In this document: in pieces, positions 1 to 8,981 of the stretch | Numbering within the stretch: the first letter of the stretch is position 1 | How the letters are laid out: each line of letters opens with the position of its first letter | Assembly (NCBI GenBank): GCA_038043045.1 | Contig: JBBTCX010000101.1 | Location: 1-64,000, forward strand | Direction: 5' to 3' | DNA: 64,000 nt | Source of the DNA: JBBTCX01 sp038043045 | GTDB lineage: Bacteria; Planctomycetota; Phycisphaerae; UBA1845 | Position numbers and translations under genes: made by a program | Notes under the pieces: model-generated | The model's database searches: none | What the model was told of the DNA's origin: nothing | Seen by the model: only the letters and a program-made list of their open reading frames with translations

Positions 1-4
1 GAAA

Positions 5-454
5 TCAAAACGCTTTTCGGGATTCCAGCAGGATGCAGATGGGGCCGTCGTTGACCGCGTGGACCTGCATGTAGCCGCCAAAGACGCCTTGTGACACCGG
101 TACGCCGGTCTTCGCCAGGGCATCGCAGAACAGTTGATAGAGCACAAAGGCGCGATCTTGTTCAGCGGCATCGTCAAAGGAGGGTCGTCGACCGTGACGA
201 GCGTCGGCTTGGACGGTGAAGGCGCTGACCACGAGGACCTGTCCGCGGGCCTGCATCACGTCGAGGTTTAAGCGCCCGGCTTCGTCGGAGAAGATTCGTA
301 AGTGGCGAATTTTGTCAGTTAGAAAGGCGATGTCCGGTTCGCCGTCATCGCGCCCGACGCCGAGGTAGACCAGTAGTCCGGGTCCGGTCGAGGCTCGAAA
401 AGTGCCATCGACTTGCACGGACGCTTGAGAGACTCGCTGAATGACGGCTCGCAC
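5..454 (-). CDS. dtd: D-aminoacyl-tRNA deacylase
   Basis: Hydrolyses D-aminoacyl-tRNAs in the cytoplasm, recycling tRNA and protecting translation from D-amino acids. The 149-residue length is normal for DTD. The N-terminus MRAVIQRV, the SAFTVQADARHGRRPSF block (family SQFTL..D..KGRRPSF) and the C-terminal NDGPICILLE block, which carries the Gly-cisPro-type active-site motif, are all present. The gene is complete, with its stop only a few bases from the window edge, so any downstream partner lies outside. The next gene upstream on the same strand is a secreted VCBS protein with no evident functional link. Confidence 0.95.
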   Translation of the reverse strand: MRAVIQRVSQASVQVDGTFRASTGPGLLVYLGVGRDDGEPDIAFLTDKIRHLRIFSDEAGRLNLDVMQARGQVLVVSAFTVQADARHGRRPSFDDAAEQDRAFVLYQLFCDALAKTGVPVSQGVFGGYMQVHAVNDGPICILLESRKAF

Positions 455-494
455 GGATCGAGGTCCTCACAGGGATTCCGAAAATCGAAAGGAT

Positions 495-2177
495 CTATGG
501 GGTGCATCCCGGTAGGAACGAGCCGTTGCCCGTGAATGCCGCCGCGAAGGCGCGGAAGTCCAATTCGTCCACGTCGCAATCGTCGTCATAGTCCAACGGC
601 AAACAAGCGGTGGACACGCATGAAGCCGGCCCGGCCATGCAGGTGGAGAACGCCGCGTGATCCGTCAGCGCCACATGACAGTCGTTGTCACTATCTCCCA
701 CGAAAGGCGCCGTCCCACTGTTTTTCATCATGCGGAGTTCGTCGGCCTCCTCGTCAACGAGGGACAAATCGAGGTCGCCGTCGTTGTCGAAGTCCAGCAG
801 CAGCGCGCAAGAGGCCGCGAGGGTCGATGGAATTTGTTGCACGCGGGTGAACGCGCCTAATCCATCGTTAATGTAGACAGACCAATCGCCGGAGTAACTG
901 GCGGTGATCCAGTCGAGGTCGTTGTCGCCGTCGAGGTCGCCGAAGTCGGTGGCGATGGGGAAGGCCTCTCCTGAATATCGAACCGGGGCGCTCAATTGCC
1001 CGGCACCTTCGCCCAAGAGAATGGCGCTTCGATTCTGACCGCTGTTGGCGGCGCTGACGTCCTCGTTCCCGTCGCCGTTGAGGTCGCCGCAAACCAACAT
1101 CCAGACGGCACCGTCGGCGCTTTGGGTTTCCACGAGGGTGAAGGTGGCATCGCCGTTGCCCTGAAGCACGGAAATGAGAGTTGCCGCTCGAAGCCCGACG
1201 ACCAAATCCAGAATGCCATCATTTGTCATATCGGCGGCGGCGAGGGCCCATTCCCCCGATCCACCGCCTTCGAAAAATGTCGCCGGTCCGAAAACGCCGG
1301 ACCCGTTGTTCAGAAGCAACGAGAGATTGTTGGCCCCGAAATTGGTGTTGACGATGTCCATATCGCCGTCGCCGTCGACATCGAGCACGGCAATTCCTCG
1401 CGGGAAGGATCCGACGGTGACTTCCTGTTGAGCCGCAAACGTTCCATCGCCCACGCCCAGAAGAATGGAAACCGTCGCGGTGTTGATGTTGGCCACGCAA
1501 ATATCGACGATGCCGTCGCGGTTGAAGTCGGTAGGTTCCGACGGGCTTGCTCGGTTGTTGACTGGAAACGTCGGTTGGGTAAAAGGAAAGTAATCGCCCG
1601 TTCGGTCGGCTTTGTTGAGGAATACGCGAAGGTCGGCGGTGTCTTCATTGACAATGGTCACGTCGAGAAAGCCATCGCCGTTTACGTCTGATGCGATTCC
1701 GCCGTAGGCCCGACTGGATTCAGTGGGGATCGTTCGGGTGGTCAAAACCTCGTTCAACGTGAACAATCGGGGCGACAAGCGGGCGTTGGTCCAAAATTGA
1801 AAGGAATATCCGCCGGGACGCAGGGTGAGCAATTTCGGCGTGGAAATACCATGAGACAATGAAACCATGACGCTTTCGCCATGAGAAAACGGCTTGGACG
1901 GGTTCAGGGTAATAGTTTTATCGTCGTCGGAGAAACTGATTGTTCCCGTCACCGACCCGCTCCACTTTCCAAAGACATTCAAAGATTGGCCTAGTTGCAC
2001 GGAAGACAGCAAGACGGGCGCGCTAAATTTAATTACAATGGCCGAGTCCACCGGTACGCCCACCGTATGCGCGGCTGGGCTGACGGAAAGAACCAAGAGT
2101 TCGCCGCCCCTAGCGTGATTCGGAAAGGCCATCCATGCCATTTCAACGACGATAATCAGGAACGTGAATATTTTCAT
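495..2177 (-). CDS. secreted VCBS/FG-GAP repeat protein with Ig-like domain
   Basis: Predicted extracellular protein of about 560 residues. The start is placed at the ATG whose upstream strand carries AGGGG about 10 nt away and which opens a signal peptide (MKIFTFLIIVVEMAWMAF then NHARG); the longer reading frame begins 20 codons earlier without such support. After the signal comes a Big_5-like bacterial Ig domain (SVSPAAHTVGVPVDSAIVI), then about six FG-GAP/VCBS repeats with calcium-binding-like DVNGDGFLD, DFNRDGIVD and DVDGDGDMD loops predicted to form a beta-propeller. The C-terminus has a planctomycete dockerin-like tail (DSDNDCHVALTD and DYDDDCDVDELDF). The ligand is unknown; adhesion or surface display is inference. 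Confidence 0.85.
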   Translation of the reverse strand: MKIFTFLIIVVEMAWMAFPNHARGGELLVLSVSPAAHTVGVPVDSAIVIKFSAPVLLSSVQLGQSLNVFGKWSGSVTGTISFSDDDKTITLNPSKPFSHGESVMVSLSHGISTPKLLTLRPGGYSFQFWTNARLSPRLFTLNEVLTTRTIPTESSRAYGGIASDVNGDGFLDVTIVNEDTADLRVFLNKADRTGDYFPFTQPTFPVNNRASPSEPTDFNRDGIVDICVANINTATVSILLGVGDGTFAAQQEVTVGSFPRGIAVLDVDGDGDMDIVNTNFGANNLSLLLNNGSGVFGPATFFEGGGSGEWALAAADMTNDGILDLVVGLRAATLISVLQGNGDATFTLVETQSADGAVWMLVCGDLNGDGNEDVSAANSGQNRSAILLGEGAGQLSAPVRYSGEAFPIATDFGDLDGDNDLDWITASYSGDWSVYINDGLGAFTRVQQIPSTLAASCALLLDFDNDGDLDLSLVDEEADELRMMKNSGTAPFVGDSDNDCHVALTDHAAFSTCMAGPASCVSTACLPLDYDDDCDVDELDFRAFAAAFTGNGSFLPGCTP

Positions 2178-2263
2178 CAATGATAACCCCTGGCCCTGGC
2201 TAGGAGCTATTATGTGTAAAATACCGCTCCGCCGCAACTGCTCCGCCCTGATCGATTCGCTCC

Positions 2264-2287
2264 GGTATTCGCGTAGGTGCGAATACC
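2264..2287 (-). other. perfect 9-bp hairpin between HAD gene and VCBS gene
   Basis: GGTATTCGC and GCGAATACC flank a 6-nt loop. It lies 20 nt past the stop of the minus-strand HAD gene and about 85 nt ahead of the start of the VCBS gene. There is no U-run on the minus strand after the stem, so a classical intrinsic terminator is not shown. A U-less terminator or an mRNA-end structure is possible. Confidence 0.4.
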
Positions 2288-2306
2288 CCGGGTCGGAACC
2301 CGTTCA

Positions 2307-2990
2307 TCAGATGATTTCGAGCAGTTGCGACAGGGAGTGAATCGTATGGTCGGCCTTGGCTTGGCCGATGTCGTGGATTCGTTCCGAGCGGCAAAGCCAA
2401 GCAGTGGTGATGCCGAGTTTGGCGGCGCCCGAGACATCGCTGTGCAATGAATCCCCGACGTGGATCACGCGTTTGGGGTCGACGTCCATTATTTGGGCGG
2501 CATTGCGGAAAATTTCCGGTCTAGGTTTGTAGCAACGGGTTGATTCGGAGGTGGTGATGGCGTGGAAGGTAAGGCCGTGGGTGTTGATCGCATTGTGAAG
2601 AGCCGCAGTGTCAGCGTTTGACACGCAACAGGTGGGCAGATCGAGTTTCGCTAGGGTCTCTTGCACGTCGTCGTGAAGTCCCGGATTTCGCCAGTAGGTT
2701 TCCAATATTTCGACAAAGGGGGCGGGGTCGAATTCCCCGACGGTGGGGCCGATCGTTTCCTTGAGACTTTCGCATTCGCATTGGTAAAGCGTCTTGAACG
2801 AATCGTGATTGCTTCGTTCGATGGTGGCGAAGAATCGCTCGCCCCATTGAACGGCCAGTTCATCCACGGTAGAAGGAAGTCGAAAGGTGTCTACGACTTT
2901 CTCGCAGGCATCGTGGACGGCCTGTCGATCGCCGGCGGAGAGAGTGCCGTAAAAGTCGAGAAACACCGCGTCAAAGGGTCGCTTGGACAT
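2307..2990 (-). CDS. HAD-superfamily hydrolase (haloacid dehalogenase-like)
   Basis: A 227-residue HAD phosphatase or dehalogenase-like enzyme, cytoplasmic. Motif I is DFYGT near residue 12: the nucleophile Asp is present, but the second Asp of DxDGT is replaced by Tyr. That substitution is usual in L-2-haloacid dehalogenases and some related HADs, and argues against a standard phosphomonoesterase. Motif II (CCVSNADT), motif III (KPRPEIF) and motif IV (HVGDSLHSDVSGA) are intact, and a helical C1 cap lies between residues 20 and 90. The substrate cannot be told from sequence. It is followed by a hairpin. Confidence 0.85.
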   Translation of the reverse strand: MSKRPFDAVFLDFYGTLSAGDRQAVHDACEKVVDTFRLPSTVDELAVQWGERFFATIERSNHDSFKTLYQCECESLKETIGPTVGEFDPAPFVEILETYWRNPGLHDDVQETLAKLDLPTCCVSNADTAALHNAINTHGLTFHAITTSESTRCYKPRPEIFRNAAQIMDVDPKRVIHVGDSLHSDVSGAAKLGITTAWLCRSERIHDIGQAKADHTIHSLSQLLEII

Positions 2991-3056
2991 GGGGAAGAGT
3001 ATAGCGATTCCCGGGGTCCCGTCACTCCCGACACCTTGCCACTCATGGAATCCACT

Positions 3057-3950
3057 TCACGCCATCCGGCCTTGACGCCGATTCACCTTGGCCAAGGTCA
3101 ACAAGCTCAACGCGAGAATAATGAGACCCCACGTCGAAACCGTGGGGATCAATAGAGAGCAATCTGGAACGGCATCATAGTTAATGTCGACACAATCGTC
3201 CAAACCTGGGCACTGATCACACACATCGCCGACGGTGTCACCGTCCGAGTCGAACTGGTTTGAATTGGCCGCAGCTGGACAGTTGTCGATGGAATCACAA
3301 ACACCGTCGAAGTCCGAATCATCGGGATTGTCATCCGGGCAGGGATCACAGGTATCCCCAACTCCGTCGCCGTCGAGGTCGGACACGATGATCGTTGCTG
3401 TGACACCTGTAAGCGGAAGGTATGAGCCGAAGGGGCCGCCGAATCGTGTGCCGTCCGTTGGCAGCGGAGGAGAACTGAAGTTCTCAATACCACCTTGGAA
3501 CTCGCCGATGGCGCAATCTGAAGCGACGTATCGAATCGTACCCACGTATCGCTCATCGTTTGCAGGAATAACGGCAGTTGGTTTAATGATGGATGCGCCA
3601 ACACGAATCGTACAAAGAGTTTCGTTCGTGGTTACACCCGTTGGATTAAAAAGGAAAAGGGGATATGTACCGTCCCGACTACCGGCTGTACTGTAGAAAA
3701 GGTCCACAGCCATAAGATTTCCACCCGATGGGCTTGCGGACAAAAGAAGGCAAGGGAAATCAAGCTGATAACCGAACACCTCCGTGGACTGCGTGCTTAC
3801 AAAGAAGCACTCCAATTCCGTTTCGCCTCCGCCCTGAATGACCGAACCGGGCCATGGACGACATTCAACGGTATTCGATCCGGTCACACCATTCGCGATG
3901 ATCCCAATCAGCGCGCAAACAAGAGTGAACTCCGAAGCTCCTCTGTTCAT
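3057..3950 (-). CDS. secreted thrombospondin type 3 repeat protein with IPTL-CTERM tail
   Basis: The ATG preceded by GGAAGGAGAACGGAA (strong Shine-Dalgarno) gives a protein of about 297 residues starting with a signal peptide (MNRGASEFTLVCALIGIIA). An N-terminal region of about 170 residues of unknown fold resembles that of the larger IPTL protein at 54.3 kb (VGASIIKPT, RYVASDCAIGEFQGGI). It is followed by calcium-binding TSP3 repeats (DLDGDGVGDTCDPCPDD, DSDFDGVCDSIDNCP, DSDGDTVGDVCDQCP). The C-terminus IPTVSTWGLIILALSLL plus basic residues is the IPTL-CTERM sorting signal: motif, membrane helix and RRQGR. The family is thought to be processed at the envelope by an exosortase-like enzyme; that enzyme is not in this window. 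Confidence 0.85.
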   Translation of the reverse strand: MNRGASEFTLVCALIGIIANGVTGSNTVECRPWPGSVIQGGGETELECFFVSTQSTEVFGYQLDFPCLLLSASPSGGNLMAVDLFYSTAGSRDGTYPLFLFNPTGVTTNETLCTIRVGASIIKPTAVIPANDERYVGTIRYVASDCAIGEFQGGIENFSSPPLPTDGTRFGGPFGSYLPLTGVTATIIVSDLDGDGVGDTCDPCPDDNPDDSDFDGVCDSIDNCPAAANSNQFDSDGDTVGDVCDQCPGLDDCVDINYDAVPDCSLLIPTVSTWGLIILALSLLTLAKVNRRQGRMA

Positions 3951-4475
3951 TTCCGTTCTCCTTCCACATTCCGCTTGGGCTGTATTGGGCCGGTTCACGG
4001 GGTTTCAACCGTGACCGTTGCCAAGCCGCCGCTTTCCCAAACAATGGGCGCACCATCCGGATCGCGCAAAAGGGTTTCATTGGGTCGTAGAAAGATCGTG
4101 AAAGTTCCGCTGGCATCTTGCCACACGCGAAATCATCTCCCCACGCCAAACGAACCAACGCAATCGTAAAAACCGTTCGGCCACGACTCAAACAATAAGA
4201 AGCCCCGCCCCGCTCCCTCCTACGGCGGACTGACCGCCCGCCACTTGACTCCAATAGTAGACCAGTTTTGGGTAAAAATGTTAACTTAAAAACCCGCCCG
4301 GCCAGCTTCGAGGCCGCCCAATTCGTCAAGGGCCCTTCGCCTGTTTATTGAAAAACTCCCTCTGGCGGGCTGGAAAAGGTGGTGCTAAGCTCCGCTGGCG
4401 TAGACTCGCTCGTGGCGAATCGACGAGTTGCCGGCAATTGCTGAATTTCGAAAAAAGAGTTTGCGGAGGTCACCG
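3951..4475. other. intergenic region between divergent genes, no gene recognised
   Basis: About 525 bp separate the divergently read IPTL-CTERM gene and gcvH. Open frames here are short, overlap one another and show no recognisable protein. Promoters for both flanking genes must lie here, but I could not pick a convincing -35/-10 pair. Confidence 0.5.
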
Positions 4476-4862
4476 ATGAAGGCACCAATCGATCGAAAAT
4501 ATTCCGAGACCCACGAATGGTTTCTATTGGATGACAAGACGGTTACGGTCGGGATTACCCAACATGCGGCCGATGAGCTGACGGATATTACCTTCGTCGA
4601 GCTTCCGGAGATTGGCAAGTCCATCACTGTCGGCGATGTGATTGGAGAGGTGGAGTCTGTGAAAGCGACTTCGGAAATATTTTCCGCGGTCACCGGAAAA
4701 ATTGTCGAGGTCAACACTACGCTTGCCGATCATCCCGAGTTGGTGAATGAAGACGCCTTTGAAGAGGGGTGGATGGTTCGAATCAAGATAGATTCCACCG
4801 AACAACTCAATTCGTTGATGGACCCGAAAGAATATATGACTTTCGTTCGGAATATCAGTTGA
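4476..4862 (+). CDS. gcvH: glycine cleavage system H protein
   Basis: Lipoyl carrier protein that shuttles the methylamine group between the P, T and L proteins of the glycine cleavage complex. The start is the ATG preceded by GGAGG at 8 nt spacing, giving MKAPIDRKYSETHEW and a normal length of 128 residues; the frame extends 16 codons further upstream without support. The lipoyl-lysine motif GEVESVKATSEIFSAVTG is intact. The gene stands alone here, as gcvT and gcvP are not adjacent. In some bacteria H protein also serves lipoate scavenging, so the presence of gcvH alone does not prove local glycine cleavage. Confidence 0.95.
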   Translation: MKAPIDRKYSETHEWFLLDDKTVTVGITQHAADELTDITFVELPEIGKSITVGDVIGEVESVKATSEIFSAVTGKIVEVNTTLADHPELVNEDAFEEGWMVRIKIDSTEQLNSLMDPKEYMTFVRNIS

Positions 4863-4957
4863 GGCGCCACAATAGTCCGATAACTGCTCTAGTCAATTAA
4901 GCTTAGTTGGAACCGATAACTTCCGATTCGTAGTTGAAATGGGGTTCGACTACGCGC

Positions 4958-6403
4958 ATGAAGTCTAGGTTTGCTCGACATATTGTTTTTCCGTTGCACG
5001 AGTGGCTTCTGGGTCGCGCCACACGAGTAATGAATCAGGAGTTGGACGATTCACAGTGGTGGTCGCCTGACGACTTGCGAAATCTCCAACAGGTCAAACT
5101 CCGGGCTCTGTTGCAGCACGCTTGGGGCCACATTCCGCATTACACGAAAAAATTCCGAGACGCCGGAGTCGCGACAAAGAGAATTTTTTCTGGCGGCGAG
5201 AGTTCCCTTGAACTTCTTTCCAATCTCCCCTTGCTCGAAAAATCCGACATTCGAGGCGGTATCGAAGAAATGACTTGGAAGAATACGCCCGGTAGGATCT
5301 TTCCACAAAGCACCGGGGGGTCGAGTGGGGAACCGGTCCAGTTTTTTGTTGACCGCCGACGGCAAGCGTGCGACCAAGCCGCCCGAATTCGAGCCCATCG
5401 TTGGTTCGGAGTGCAGCTCGGTGACCCTGAACTTTTCTTGTGGGGTTCACCCATCGAACAAACGCGAACTGACCGTTGGAAGCGACTTCGTGACGGACTG
5501 TATCGTCACCAATTATTGAATGCCTTCGACATGTCTCCTCAATCGATGGATTCGTATTGGGATGCATGGGATCGATTTCGGCCTGTCGCCCTGTATGGCT
5601 ATCCCAGCAGCATCGCTCTGTGGGTGGAACACGCGCGGCGGCGCCAGCGCCCCATGCGCAACAACCGGCTTCGAGCGGTGTTCGTTACCGGCGAGACCTG
5701 TCACCCCCATCAATACGAGATCATCCGAAATTATTTCAACGTTTCCGTGGTCGATGGCTACGGAAGTCGTGACGCCGGATTTATTTCGCATCAATGCCCA
5801 TCGGGCCACCGGCATGTGACTTCAGAGCACGTGCATGTGGAGATCGTTCGCAACGGTCAACCCGTTTCCGTGGGGGAAACCGGCGAGATCGTTGTAACCC
5901 ATCTGGAGGCGTACGCGATGCCGTTCATTCGATACCGCACCGGCGATCGCGGCCGGTTGTTACCGGGTCGGTGTCCATGCGGACGAGGGTTGCCGTTGAT
6001 GGACGCGGTTCAAGGGCGAACGACGGACTTTTTGTGCCGTCCCGATGGCACCATCCAGCATGCGCTGTCCATTATTTATCCCCTTCGCGAACTTCACGGG
6101 GTTCGACAATTTCGCGTAACCCAGCAGGCCGATTGGTCCGTCCATGTGGAATTGGTTCCCGATCGATTTCCGGCGTCGATCACGGGCGAGACGGTGTTGC
6201 GTGCGGTTCGACCGGTGCTCGGTGAGACGGTGAGTGTCCACGTGGAGTTCGTGGAAGCGATCGCGCCATCGGCGTCGGGGAAGCATCGCTATGTGCAGTC
6301 GTTCGTTGCAGGCGAGAAAGGGATGGATGCAACTGAGACGGTGGATCACGAGAACGCTCTTGCCGAAGTGAAAGAGGGGCAATCGCATGTTAGCCGTCCT
6401 TGA
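4958..6403 (+). CDS. PaaK/CapK-like adenylate-forming enzyme (phenylacetate-CoA ligase family)
   Basis: Member of the ANL adenylate-forming superfamily resembling the CapK/PaaK proteins found in polysaccharide loci. The P-loop-like STGGSSGEPVQF lies near residue 125, FVTGETCHPHQYEIIRNYF and DGYGSRDAGF (A5-like) in the middle, and the YRTGDRGRL hinge towards the C-terminus. A cysteine cluster (HQCPSGH, RCPCGRG) matches that seen in the family. The frame is open from a TTG 24 bp upstream; the ATG at 4958 is preferred. Its 3' end overlaps the FemAB-like gene by 17 bp, so the two are likely co-translated. Family knowledge ties such enzymes to exosortase/PEP-CTERM polysaccharide clusters, but the acyl substrate is unknown. 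Confidence 0.8.
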   Translation: MKSRFARHIVFPLHEWLLGRATRVMNQELDDSQWWSPDDLRNLQQVKLRALLQHAWGHIPHYTKKFRDAGVATKRIFSGGESSLELLSNLPLLEKSDIRGGIEEMTWKNTPGRIFPQSTGGSSGEPVQFFVDRRRQACDQAARIRAHRWFGVQLGDPELFLWGSPIEQTRTDRWKRLRDGLYRHQLLNAFDMSPQSMDSYWDAWDRFRPVALYGYPSSIALWVEHARRRQRPMRNNRLRAVFVTGETCHPHQYEIIRNYFNVSVVDGYGSRDAGFISHQCPSGHRHVTSEHVHVEIVRNGQPVSVGETGEIVVTHLEAYAMPFIRYRTGDRGRLLPGRCPCGRGLPLMDAVQGRTTDFLCRPDGTIQHALSIIYPLRELHGVRQFRVTQQADWSVHVELVPDRFPASITGETVLRAVRPVLGETVSVHVEFVEAIAPSASGKHRYVQSFVAGEKGMDATETVDHENALAEVKEGQSHVSRP

Positions 6404-7484
6404 GTCCGCGTGCGCGACGACCGGGATTCGCCATGCTCCATTCGAAGCGGTCACCGTGCGGTCGTTCACGCGCGACGATGTCGCACGCTGGGATGAGTAC
6501 GTCTTGCGACATGAGCAGGGCAGTCTGTTCCATGCCGCGGCGTGGCATCATGGCGTGTGCTCGGCGTTTCCGCACAAACCCCATTACTTCCTGGCCGAGC
6601 GCGGTCGTCGTGTCGTCGGCGTGCTTCCGCTGTTTTTGGTGAACAGTTTTTTGGCGGGTCGGATGCTGGTCAGCGTGCCGTATGGCGTCGGTGGTGGAAT
6701 TCTGGCGGACGATTCGGTCGTCGCTGGCGAGCTTTACCGCGCTGCCCGTGAGTTGGCCAAGCGAAGAAACTGTGCCACCCTTGAACTTCGACAAAGGGGA
6801 TCCGAAATAGCCGATTCCACTTCGTCCACACCCTACGCGTATTTTACGCGAGAATTGCCGGCCCGTGGAGTAGACGTTCTATCTTGGCTTCCGCGAAAGG
6901 CCCGGGCAGCCACTCGACAGGCACGGGATCGATACGAATTACGCATCATTCATGGAGACGAGCACTTGGCTACTGTGTGGGACCTCTATTCAAGAAATGT
7001 GCGGCGGCTGGCGTCGATCAATTATCCACGGTCGTTCTTCCGCGGACTCCGCGACGCTACTCCCGGCAAGCACTGGGTGTCCCTGGTGATGCAAAAAGAT
7101 CGCCCGGTGGCCGGTGCGATGACTTTCTTGTTCAAGGACCGCGTGATGCCGTACTTTTTCGGAGCGACGGGAGATGCCAGAGTATGTCATGCGGCGAACT
7201 TTTTGTATTGGCAGTTGATGGAGCGTGGCGCCTCCGAAGGATTTCGCGTTTTCGATTTCGGGCGGTCTCGACGGGACAACGTCGGTAGTTATGACTTCAA
7301 GCGGTTTCACGGATTCGAGCCGAAGCCGTTAAGCTATGTCGTGGACGTGTTGAACGGTGGTCCGCCACCCGACCTTTCGCCCGGCGATCGACGATTTCAA
7401 TGGGCTCGAGCAATTTGGCCTTATTTGCCGCTGGCGCTGACTCGTGGCCTGGGCGGCCGATTGAGTCGGCATCTTACCGGATGA
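6387..7484 (+). CDS. FemAB-like acyl/aminoacyltransferase, PEP-CTERM/XrtA-associated type
   Basis: A 365-residue GNAT-fold FemAB-family protein. The segments SLFHAAAWHHGVCSAF, HYFLAERGRRVVGVLPLF and LVSVPYGVGGGILADD, and the C-terminal FDFGRSRRDNVGSYDFKRFHGFEP, match the TIGR03019 group seen in exosortase-linked polysaccharide operons. FemAB relatives transfer aminoacyl or acyl groups to cell-wall or polysaccharide acceptors; the donor and acceptor here are unknown. GAGGGG lies about 7 nt before the ATG. The start is inside the preceding gene and the stop is 4 bp before the glycosyltransferase, so all three genes form one operon. Confidence 0.85.
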   Translation: MLAVLESACATTGIRHAPFEAVTVRSFTRDDVARWDEYVLRHEQGSLFHAAAWHHGVCSAFPHKPHYFLAERGRRVVGVLPLFLVNSFLAGRMLVSVPYGVGGGILADDSVVAGELYRAARELAKRRNCATLELRQRGSEIADSTSSTPYAYFTRELPARGVDVLSWLPRKARAATRQARDRYELRIIHGDEHLATVWDLYSRNVRRLASINYPRSFFRGLRDATPGKHWVSLVMQKDRPVAGAMTFLFKDRVMPYFFGATGDARVCHAANFLYWQLMERGASEGFRVFDFGRSRRDNVGSYDFKRFHGFEPKPLSYVVDVLNGGPPPDLSPGDRRFQWARAIWPYLPLALTRGLGGRLSRHLTG

Positions 7485-7488
7485 GTCG

Positions 7489-8817
7489 ATGAGAATTCTC
7501 TACTTAGCCCATCGCATTCCGTATCCGCCGAACAAGGGGGACAAGCTGCGCGCGTTTCGACACATCGAGCATTTGGCCAAGGACCATGAGGTTTGGTGCG
7601 CCTGTTTCATCGATGATCCTGATGACGCGAAATATGTCAAACCTCTGTCCGAACATTGTCGAGAACTAGCCGCGATTCCTTTGAATCGGCGTCGCGCCAC
7701 CCTGCGAGGGCTGCTGGGACTGGCCACGGGTTCGACAATCACCGAGTCGTTCTATTCGGATCGACAAATGAAACAGACCCTCGAGCGATGGTGCCAGAGT
7801 GTGGCGTTTGACGTGGTGTTAGCTTTCTCATCGAGCATGGCCCCTTACGGATTTCGAGTTTCGGCCGCACGTCGCGTTCTTGATCTTTGTGACGTCGACA
7901 GTCGAAAATGGATGGAGTATGGGCGAACTTCGTCGCGACCGGTCCGGTGGCTGTATTCGTTGGAGGGTCGACGTCTTGCCATGCGCGAGCACGCTTGGTG
8001 TGAATCTTATGATGCCACGTTGGTGGTCACGAAGCAGGAAGCTCTGCTCTTGGATGAAACTTTTTCGAATTCCACGCCCACCCCAACCGGACGAATACAC
8101 GTGGTTGGAAACGGAGTCTCGCTACCGGAAATCAAGAGGGATGCGGAATTCAAGCGATCGGGAGTTCCGACCGTGGGTTTCGTCGGTGCGATGAACTATC
8201 GACCGAACGTGGATGCGGTGTGTTGGTTTGTCGAGTATTGCTGGCCGGAGATCCTTGAGGTGATTCCCAACGCCGCATTCAAAATCGTTGGTCACGCCCC
8301 GACAAGAAAAGTCCGAGCGCTGGGCCGACGCTTGGCCGTTCAAGTGGTCGGGCCGGTGAAGGACATCGTTTCCGAGATTCAAAGTTTTGATGTGAGCGTT
8401 GCGCCATTACGGATGGTCTTCGGAATTCCGAATAAAGTTTTGGAGTCTCTGTCCGCCGGATGTCCGGTGGTGACCACCTCCGCAGCTGCAAGTCGGATCG
8501 GTCTTCAGCACGCGGTACATTGTTACATTGCCGATGCGCCGAAGTCGTTTTCCGAAAAAGTTGTGCAGTTGCTCCAAGATGGTCAACAAAGAAGCCAAAT
8601 CGGGTTGGCAGGGAGGGCGCTTGTTTCGCGGACCTACCAATGGGTGGATCAGCTTAGATGTTTAGAGTGGGCACTGGAAGGAAACCAAACAAGCACACCG
8701 CTGAAAGAAAGTGGGTTGGTCGATTCGAGTGAAGGCGAAACTGGGGTTGTCCCCCTTGAATCGGGAAACAACATCGGAACGCCGTCCTCGAGAAGCGCTG
8801 TCGCAAATGTTTCGTAG
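7489..8817 (+). CDS. family 4-type glycosyltransferase, PEP-CTERM/XrtA-associated (TIGR03087-like)
   Basis: GT-B fold glycosyltransferase of 442 residues. The N-terminus MRILYLAHRIPYPPNKGDKLRA is nearly diagnostic of the TIGR03087 group in exosortase-linked loci. The acceptor side ends with DLCDVDSRKWMEYG. The donor-binding half begins at VPTVGFVGAMNYRPNVDAVCWF and includes VAPLRMVFGIPNKVLESLSAGCPVV, the family's E-x7-E-like region. The last 40 residues (after about 400) are low-complexity and not part of the fold. It probably adds a sugar to an exported polysaccharide repeat on the cytoplasmic face of the membrane. Confidence 0.87.
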   Translation: MRILYLAHRIPYPPNKGDKLRAFRHIEHLAKDHEVWCACFIDDPDDAKYVKPLSEHCRELAAIPLNRRRATLRGLLGLATGSTITESFYSDRQMKQTLERWCQSVAFDVVLAFSSSMAPYGFRVSAARRVLDLCDVDSRKWMEYGRTSSRPVRWLYSLEGRRLAMREHAWCESYDATLVVTKQEALLLDETFSNSTPTPTGRIHVVGNGVSLPEIKRDAEFKRSGVPTVGFVGAMNYRPNVDAVCWFVEYCWPEILEVIPNAAFKIVGHAPTRKVRALGRRLAVQVVGPVKDIVSEIQSFDVSVAPLRMVFGIPNKVLESLSAGCPVVTTSAAASRIGLQHAVHCYIADAPKSFSEKVVQLLQDGQQRSQIGLAGRALVSRTYQWVDQLRCLEWALEGNQTSTPLKESGLVDSSEGETGVVPLESGNNIGTPSSRSAVANVS

Positions 8818-8981
8818 CTGGGGAACCAAATTCAGTGGAGTGCGTCAAAACCGTATGAATGGATTGTCCGAAAGGTTGTGCGGAGAATAGCCTTGACGCA
8901 ACCTTCAAAATGGTCAATAATTGATTGGAAATGTGACGACGATGTGGCCGGTTAAGCCCGGTCGATGTGGAGTTTACCAAC

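Noticed and set aside
996..1691. A 231-codon plus-strand frame opposite the VCBS gene
   Set aside because: The opposite strand encodes regular FG-GAP repeats with a signal peptide; this frame has neither motif nor ribosome site.
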